The notes below the pieces were generated by a model that saw only the letters and a program-made list of their open reading frames with translations, was not told the origin of the DNA and did no database searches. From Clostridiales bacterium (GTDB lineage Bacteria > Bacillota > Clostridia > Peptostreptococcales > T1SED10-28): a DNA stretch of 9,843 bases. How positions within the stretch are numbered: the first letter of the stretch is position 1; each line of letters opens with the position of its first letter. The stretch spans positions 1 through 9,843 of the forward strand of contig SLKF01000141.1 in assembly GCA_007134725.1 (NCBI GenBank). Direction: 5' to 3'. The position numbers and the translations under genes were made by a program. Shown one piece after another: positions 6,790 through 9,843 of this stretch.

Positions 6790-8347
6790 CGGACACCTTC
6801 CTCCGTATTTTTAGTTGGGGATTCATTCCGAATACTTCCCGAAAGAAATCCCCTTTTATTTCAAAGGTCCACTCTTCCAACAAGGTATCCACGGTTGCAT
6901 CCCCCCGCACAATCATTTCCCTATCCTTAATCACGATTTTCACATTGCTGATCTTTTGGGAATGATTTCGATCCATGGCGTCGGCCAGTCGAAGAATCGC
7001 CGTTAGCTTCGAAGTTGTTACCTGATCTTTGCTTCGGAGTATTCCATAGGATTTGTCGGTTTTTTGAGGGACCACGCTACTGTGATACTTCGATACATTG
7101 GCAACAATTTCCATCTCTTCCTCGGATAAACTTAAAATCGGGGAAGCCTTGATGAGTTCATAAGAATGCAGATAATGTTTATTCAAGTTGACGAATTTTC
7201 CTATATCGTGAAGTTTACATGCCAGGCGTAGAAGAAACTTCTCTCGATTTTTCATGCCGTGGGTCCGCTTTAACGCGTCGAAGAGAAGGATGGATTTTTC
7301 CTCCACATCCCGGGCATGGTTCAGATCTGCATGATATTTTTTTCCTAGACTTAAGGCCTGTTGTTGCACATCTTCACTAAATTCCTGTTGCCGCCGGGTA
7401 TGAAATCGCCGATCCACAAAATCCGATACAATTCCATCACTTAGGGAGATTAAGGGCAAATGGACTTTATCCCCAAGAATCATTGAGGCGGATTTTTTAA
7501 TGATAATCAGCGAGGGCAGCAAAATCGAAGCCAGATCGGAGGTGATCTGATAGTCTTCAGCGATCTCCGGAATGGATTTGCTCAAAAGCTCATCATATAA
7601 ACGATGAAAGGCTTCTATAGAAATGGTGGAGTCTTTTTCAAAGTTCTTCCCTCGATCCAGTAATTTACTGATCCCACGCATCTCACTTCCCAAAACGATG
7701 AAATGTTTCAAGGTATAGTCTTCTTCGATAAACGTTAAAATATCCAAATGTCCCTCAATGTATTCCTCCATTAAATCCGGAAACTTCAACGTTCTTTTTT
7801 TTAAGTCCGATAGCACTTCCAGAAGACGCAAATGCCCCAGTTTAAAATTATGCGTAGCACGCAGTCTTCCTTCACTGTAAATGGTCATCTCCACACTTCC
7901 GGAACCCACTTCCACAATCAAAACCCCTTCCTCTCGAATACGATCGTGGTCGGGCAAATTTTCCCGAATCCCTTTATAGGTCAGGTATCGCTCCTGAGCA
8001 TTGTTGACTACTTCCACTTTCAAACCGGTTTTCAACTGAATCTGATCAATCAGATACTCCCGATTTTCGGCTTCCCGTACGGCACTGGTGGCCACTGCTC
8101 GGTATCGTTTGGAATTATACTCCTTCATTAATATTTGAAAACCCTTAAGAATATCACAAATATATTCCACGGTTTCATAACGGACTTTCCCTTCGGAAAA
8201 AGAATCCTTTCCTAATGCCGCCGGTTTCGTTACCCGCTCCAAAACACGGACATTTCCCACTTCATCAACCTCAACAATTTTCATTTTAAGGGAGTAAGAT
8301 CCGATATCAATGGAACTCATGATGATCGGTTTTTTCTTGGTATTCAT
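6779..8347 (-). CDS. Divergent Ppx/GppA-family protein with HD domain
   Basis: This 522-residue cytoplasmic protein has the same two-part architecture as the ppx gene after ppk1. The start is ATG at 8347-8345, with AAAGGAGG seven bases upstream. Ppx/GppA features are recognisable but altered. The first loop is IDIGSYS (13-19) where the family has GSNS. ATSAVREAENRE (86-97) is canonical. The catalytic Glu119 is kept in NNAQERY. The second loop reads EVGSGSVE (146-153) instead of DIGGGSTE, so Asp becomes Glu, one Gly becomes Ser and Thr becomes Val, while the second acidic residue, Glu153, is kept. The SGxGLREG segment has become SLSDGIVSD. The HD domain is well preserved: LHDIGKF (His380-Asp381), then NKHYLHSYELI. 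It may be a regulator or a phosphatase with other specificity. It is translationally linked to ppk1 by an 11-base overlap. Family certain, activity open. Confidence 0.88.
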   Translation of the reverse strand: MNTKKKPIIMSSIDIGSYSLKMKIVEVDEVGNVRVLERVTKPAALGKDSFSEGKVRYETVEYICDILKGFQILMKEYNSKRYRAVATSAVREAENREYLIDQIQLKTGLKVEVVNNAQERYLTYKGIRENLPDHDRIREEGVLIVEVGSGSVEMTIYSEGRLRATHNFKLGHLRLLEVLSDLKKRTLKFPDLMEEYIEGHLDILTFIEEDYTLKHFIVLGSEMRGISKLLDRGKNFEKDSTISIEAFHRLYDELLSKSIPEIAEDYQITSDLASILLPSLIIIKKSASMILGDKVHLPLISLSDGIVSDFVDRRFHTRRQQEFSEDVQQQALSLGKKYHADLNHARDVEEKSILLFDALKRTHGMKNREKFLLRLACKLHDIGKFVNLNKHYLHSYELIKASPILSLSEEEMEIVANVSKYHSSVVPQKTDKSYGILRSKDQVTTSKLTAILRLADAMDRNHSQKISNVKIVIKDREMIVRGDATVDTLLEEWTFEIKGDFFREVFGMNPQLKIRRKVSDGT

Positions 8348-8369
8348 CCTCCCGCCTCCTTTGTTCCTG

Positions 8370-8389
8370 AAATAATAACACTATTATTT
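8370..8389. repeat. Perfect 8-bp inverted repeat overlapping the ppx2 promoter
   Basis: AAATAATA (8370-8377), a 4-base centre ACAC, and TATTATTT (8382-8389) form a perfect palindrome 22 bases before the ppx2 start codon. It overlaps the proposed -10 hexamer (8391-8386) and start point (about 8379). That is a typical place for a repressor operator; as an all-A/T stem it would be a weak RNA hairpin. No regulator is identified. Confidence 0.45.
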
Positions 8390-8394
8390 TATCA
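8386..8394 (-). promoter_or_regulatory. Candidate extended -10 promoter for ppx2-ppk1-ppx
   Basis: The minus strand reads TGATAAAAT, matching TGnTAtAAT with one mismatch in the hexamer. There is no convincing -35 at the right distance. Transcription would begin near 8379, about 31 bases before the ppx2 ATG. The 136-base space between the CHAD gene and ppx2 allows an internal promoter, though read-through from the CHAD gene is also possible. Confidence 0.35.
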
Positions 8395-8433
8395 ATTGTG
8401 ACCGGGTCTTGTGTTTAGTTTATGTTAAGTTAT

Positions 8434-8460
8434 CAAAAATATCGGGATAATAAGAATCCG
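8434..8460 (-). terminator. Weak hairpin/T-run after the CHAD/cysteine-tail gene
   Basis: On the minus strand CGGAT (8460-8456) can pair with ATCCCG (8448-8443) with one bulged base. The loop is seven bases, followed by ATATTTTTG. The stem is short, so termination would be partial at best. It lies 24 bases after the stop codon of the CHAD reading frame. It could attenuate read-through into ppx2. Confidence 0.3.
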
Positions 8461-8483
8461 AAGAGGGAATCTGCTGCATCGAA

Positions 8484-8660
8484 TTACGTCAGTTTTTTTG
8501 CCTTGCAAAGCTGTTTTTCCTTCTCCGCAACCCGTCCGCATTTTTTGCATAGGAATTTCGGTTCACCCACTAATTTAATGTACTCCTCCAGGTTTTTATC
8601 TAAATAATCCTTTTTATTCGCCAGTTTACACAACTTTTCCGACTTATTCTTTCCACTCAT
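8484..8660 (-). CDS. Possible separate small cysteine-rich (zinc-ribbon-like) protein inside the CHAD frame
   Basis: This 58-residue product begins MSGKNKSEKLCKLANKK and contains FLCKKCGRVAEKEKQLCK, that is, CxxC plus two further cysteines, suggesting a small metal-binding fold. Its ATG at 8660-8658 is preceded by AAGGCGGTGAT. This differs in one base from the ideal AAGGAGGTGAT and is correctly placed, with 8 bases from the GGCGG core to the ATG. Such a strong site inside a coding frame is unusual. The reading frame is continuous with the CHAD gene, and both other frames on this strand end within a few bases of the site (TAA and TGA). So a one-base indel would separate a CHAD gene from this small gene. 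It may be an independent gene fused by mutation, a second product by internal initiation, or merely a tail. I recall similar small CxxCGRVA proteins in Clostridia but cannot verify this. Confidence 0.45.
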   Translation of the reverse strand: MSGKNKSEKLCKLANKKDYLDKNLEEYIKLVGEPKFLCKKCGRVAEKEKQLCKAKKLT

Positions 8661-9548
8661 CTTCATCACCGCCTTTTTATTTGTAGTAAGACTGTTTGTA
8701 GTAAGAAAAAGGGGATGCTCATTAACGACACCAAATATATCCTCCCCTTCCCGGTAAAAATCCTCCATCTTCTCTTGTAATCTATTGGTCAACCAAAGAC
8801 TAAATCCTTCATTGGTAGAATCTTCGGCACATAGCTCCGGATATTTTTCAACCTCTGTTAATAAAACCGTTAAGTCCTGAATTTCTCCCAATTGATCTTG
8901 GATTTTTTTGAAAGGTTCCGTTAATGGAAGAGTGGAGACCAGCAAGGGTTCAACAATTTCCATGCGATAACGAATTTTTTTGCAATCGATCCGTAAGCGG
9001 TGGAAGGTGTCCACATCCTCTAAGGTTAAAGCGGCTTTACTGTCCATGACCCGATGATAATCCCTTTGAATTAAATCTTCCAAGGCCCTGTGCACTTCTT
9101 TTTTCTTTAAATTACGTTCAACCTTTTTATTCAATCTTAGCAACTCTTCTTTCAACTGTTTTCTGTCTAATCTTTCCATTTCTTCGATACTGTGGGAAAT
9201 CTCTTTTTCTTCTCTTTTTTCCAGCCGGTAAATAAGACTTTCTAGTATAGGAAACTGATTGATAAAGTCCTTGAGAAATAATTGCTGCACTTGTATGTCC
9301 CGTAGATCGGCGAATATCCGCAATATCCTCTTGGTCTTTCGATTAACCTTTTTTAGACTATCAAAGCCTTTCATCTCCCCGAGCAATTCAAGGATTGCCT
9401 GAAGACGTCTGGCGGATACTCTTAGATCATGTACGTTCTTTTCATCCGGTTCCCTATAACACAATTTCAGGGCGGTGAGAAAAGTCTCGGTCCGACTTCG
9501 GAGAACCCCAAGGATTTCCTGTTGGCAAAGTTTTTTTTCTTTAAGCAT
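8484..9548 (-). CDS. CHAD-domain polyphosphate-binding protein with cysteine-rich C-terminal tail
   Basis: The frame encodes 354 residues. An in-frame TTG exists at 9566, but it lies within the ribosome binding site GGAGGTGA (about 9564-9557), so the ATG at 9548, eight bases further on, is the start. CHAD domains are helical bundles rich in conserved His and basic residues that bind polyphosphate. The two hallmark segments are VHDLRVSARRL (39-49) and FHRLRIDCKKIRYRM (182-196), and LGEIQDL (220-226) is the usual third motif. The CHAD part spans about residues 1-282. The last 60 residues differ: they are lysine-rich with four cysteines, including FLCKKCGRVA (CxxC) and a later LC, and are preceded by an internal ribosome binding site (see the small gene at 8484-8660). 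The genomic position beside ppk and ppx genes supports a polyphosphate role, for example organising granules. Confidence 0.88.
   Translation of the reverse strand: MLKEKKLCQQEILGVLRSRTETFLTALKLCYREPDEKNVHDLRVSARRLQAILELLGEMKGFDSLKKVNRKTKRILRIFADLRDIQVQQLFLKDFINQFPILESLIYRLEKREEKEISHSIEEMERLDRKQLKEELLRLNKKVERNLKKKEVHRALEDLIQRDYHRVMDSKAALTLEDVDTFHRLRIDCKKIRYRMEIVEPLLVSTLPLTEPFKKIQDQLGEIQDLTVLLTEVEKYPELCAEDSTNEGFSLWLTNRLQEKMEDFYREGEDIFGVVNEHPLFLTTNSLTTNKKAVMKMSGKNKSEKLCKLANKKDYLDKNLEEYIKLVGEPKFLCKKCGRVAEKEKQLCKAKKLT
8680..8705. repeat. Short direct repeat at the CHAD/tail junction
   Basis: TTTGTAGTAAG occurs at 8680-8690 and again at 8695-8705, a 15-base period. On the coding strand this encodes LTTNSLTTNK, a low-complexity linker between the CHAD fold and the cysteine-rich tail. 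The period is a multiple of three, so expansion or loss of a unit would keep the frame. Confidence 0.8.
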
Positions 9549-9592
9549 TTGATTGTTCACCTCCAAAGTAACAACGTATTGAATCCTGACTA

Positions 9593-9601
9593 TGGTATAA
9601 T
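9593..9601 (+). promoter_or_regulatory. Extended -10 promoter for the sixA-like gene
   Basis: The plus strand reads TGGTATAAT, identical to the extended -10 element before the CPBP gene. No good -35 is seen at 16-18 bases; a TTGAAT upstream is too close. Transcription would start near 9608, giving a leader of about 97 bases before the GTG start. The 150-base space holding it is shared with the divergent CHAD gene. Confidence 0.5.
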
Positions 9602-9639
9602 TAAATTAAAATCAGATAATTCAAAAATAGCTTACTTTT

Positions 9640-9666
9640 ATTGTACCCTAAAATTCTTTTTTCCAA
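9640..9666 (-). promoter_or_regulatory. Tentative promoter for the CHAD gene
   Basis: On the minus strand TTGGAA (9666-9661) and TACAAT (9645-9640) are separated by 15 bases, shorter than ideal. It would give a leader of roughly 85-90 bases before the ATG at 9548 and would overlap the leader of the divergent sixA-like gene. This is the best match in an A/T-rich stretch where chance matches are common. Confidence 0.22.
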
Positions 9667-9704
9667 CCATACAACCACCAAAATATTGAAAGGGGGAAAT
9701 GATC

Positions 9705-9843
9705 GTGAAAGAGCTATTGATTATGCGCAATGGTAAATCCGATTGGGAGGATCTTTCTTTTAACGATTATGATAGAACATTAAAAAAAAGAGGCATAAAA
9801 GCTGCCGCTTCCATGGGAAAAAAAATTCAGTCACTGAATCTAA
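9705..9843 (+). CDS. sixA: SixA-type histidine phosphatase, N-terminal part, with RHG changed to RNG
   Basis: Forty-six codons are visible before the window ends. The preferred start is GTG at 9705, eight bases after AAAGGGGG; an in-frame ATG at 9699 is only two bases from it. The GTG start also gives the family's usual opening, (M)KELLIM. The peptide continues with RNGKSDWEDL, then DYDRTLKKRG (residues 21-30), matching SixA phosphohistidine phosphatases, which normally read RHGKSDW and DxDRPLxxRG. The catalytic histidine that takes the phosphate is replaced by asparagine at residue 9 (codon AAT, 9729-9731). If real, the protein is probably not a phosphatase. SixA-like genes commonly neighbour CHAD and polyphosphate genes, which agrees with the location. 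The remaining active-site residues lie outside the window. The family is clear; activity is doubtful. Confidence 0.82.
   Translation, partial: MKELLIMRNGKSDWEDLSFNDYDRTLKKRGIKAAASMGKKIQSLNL

Noticed and set aside
8410..8440. Possible PhoP-type boxes upstream of ppx2 (TTAACA, then TAAACA at an 11-base step on the minus strand)
   Set aside because: Only one unit fits the TT(A/T/C)A(C/T)A consensus; the preceding unit at the same period (TTTTTG) does not match, and A/T-rich DNA yields such hits often.
9549..9566. TTG start for the CHAD gene at 9566
   Set aside because: The TTG overlaps the GGAGGTGA ribosome binding site that serves the ATG at 9548, so it cannot sensibly be the start.
9429..9689. 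An 86-codon plus-strand frame across the CHAD gene start and the divergent promoter region
   Set aside because: It crosses the promoter region and shows no family motif; the sixA-like gene further right explains plus-strand coding.
1..9843. Search for mobile elements, CRISPR arrays, tRNA or rRNA genes and defence systems
   Set aside because: No transposase or integrase motif, no regularly spaced repeats, and no cloverleaf or rRNA-like sequence were seen. The CPBP protease belongs to a family sometimes called Abi but has no phage-defence context here.

Overview
The window looks like chromosomal DNA of a low-GC, Gram-positive anaerobe of the Clostridia. The basis is strong AAAGGAGG-type ribosome binding sites, A/T-rich intergenic regions with TGnTATAAT promoters, a classical hairpin/T-run terminator, and protein sequences of clostridial flavour (CPBP protease, Ppx/GppA-HD proteins, CHAD protein). 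This assignment is inferred from style, not from a marker gene. No RNA gene, CRISPR array, insertion sequence or integrase was seen.

Left part (about 1-2921, minus strand, read right to left): a probable co-transcribed set starting at an extended -10 promoter near 2913-2921. It encodes a CPBP-family membrane protease, a RarD-type EamA transporter, an alpha/alpha-toroid (squalene-cyclase-like) protein of unknown function, and the first 38 codons of a DUF3788-like protein that runs off the window. The gaps are short (64, 31 and 52 bases, measured from the furthest upstream starts) and show no terminator, so one transcript is likely.

Middle and right part (3024-9548, minus strand): a polyphosphate cassette. 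In transcription order it holds a CHAD-domain protein with a cysteine-rich tail, a divergent Ppx/GppA-HD protein (ppx2), polyphosphate kinase 1 (ppk1), and a canonical Ppx/GppA-HD phosphatase (ppx1). It ends in a strong intrinsic terminator at 3024-3066. ppx2 and ppk1 overlap by 11 bases, and ppk1 and ppx1 are about 28 bases apart. Ppk1 makes polyphosphate from ATP and Ppx1 should hydrolyse it. CHAD domains are known to bind polyphosphate. Ppx2 keeps part of the active site and is more likely a regulatory or altered-specificity relative.

Right edge (plus strand, divergent from the CHAD gene): the first 46 codons of a SixA-type histidine phosphatase whose catalytic RHG motif reads RNG.

The points most worth a second look are the RNG motif in SixA, the cysteine-rich tail of the CHAD protein (which carries its own near-perfect ribosome binding site and may be a separate small gene), and the eroded active site of Ppx2 next to an intact Ppx1.
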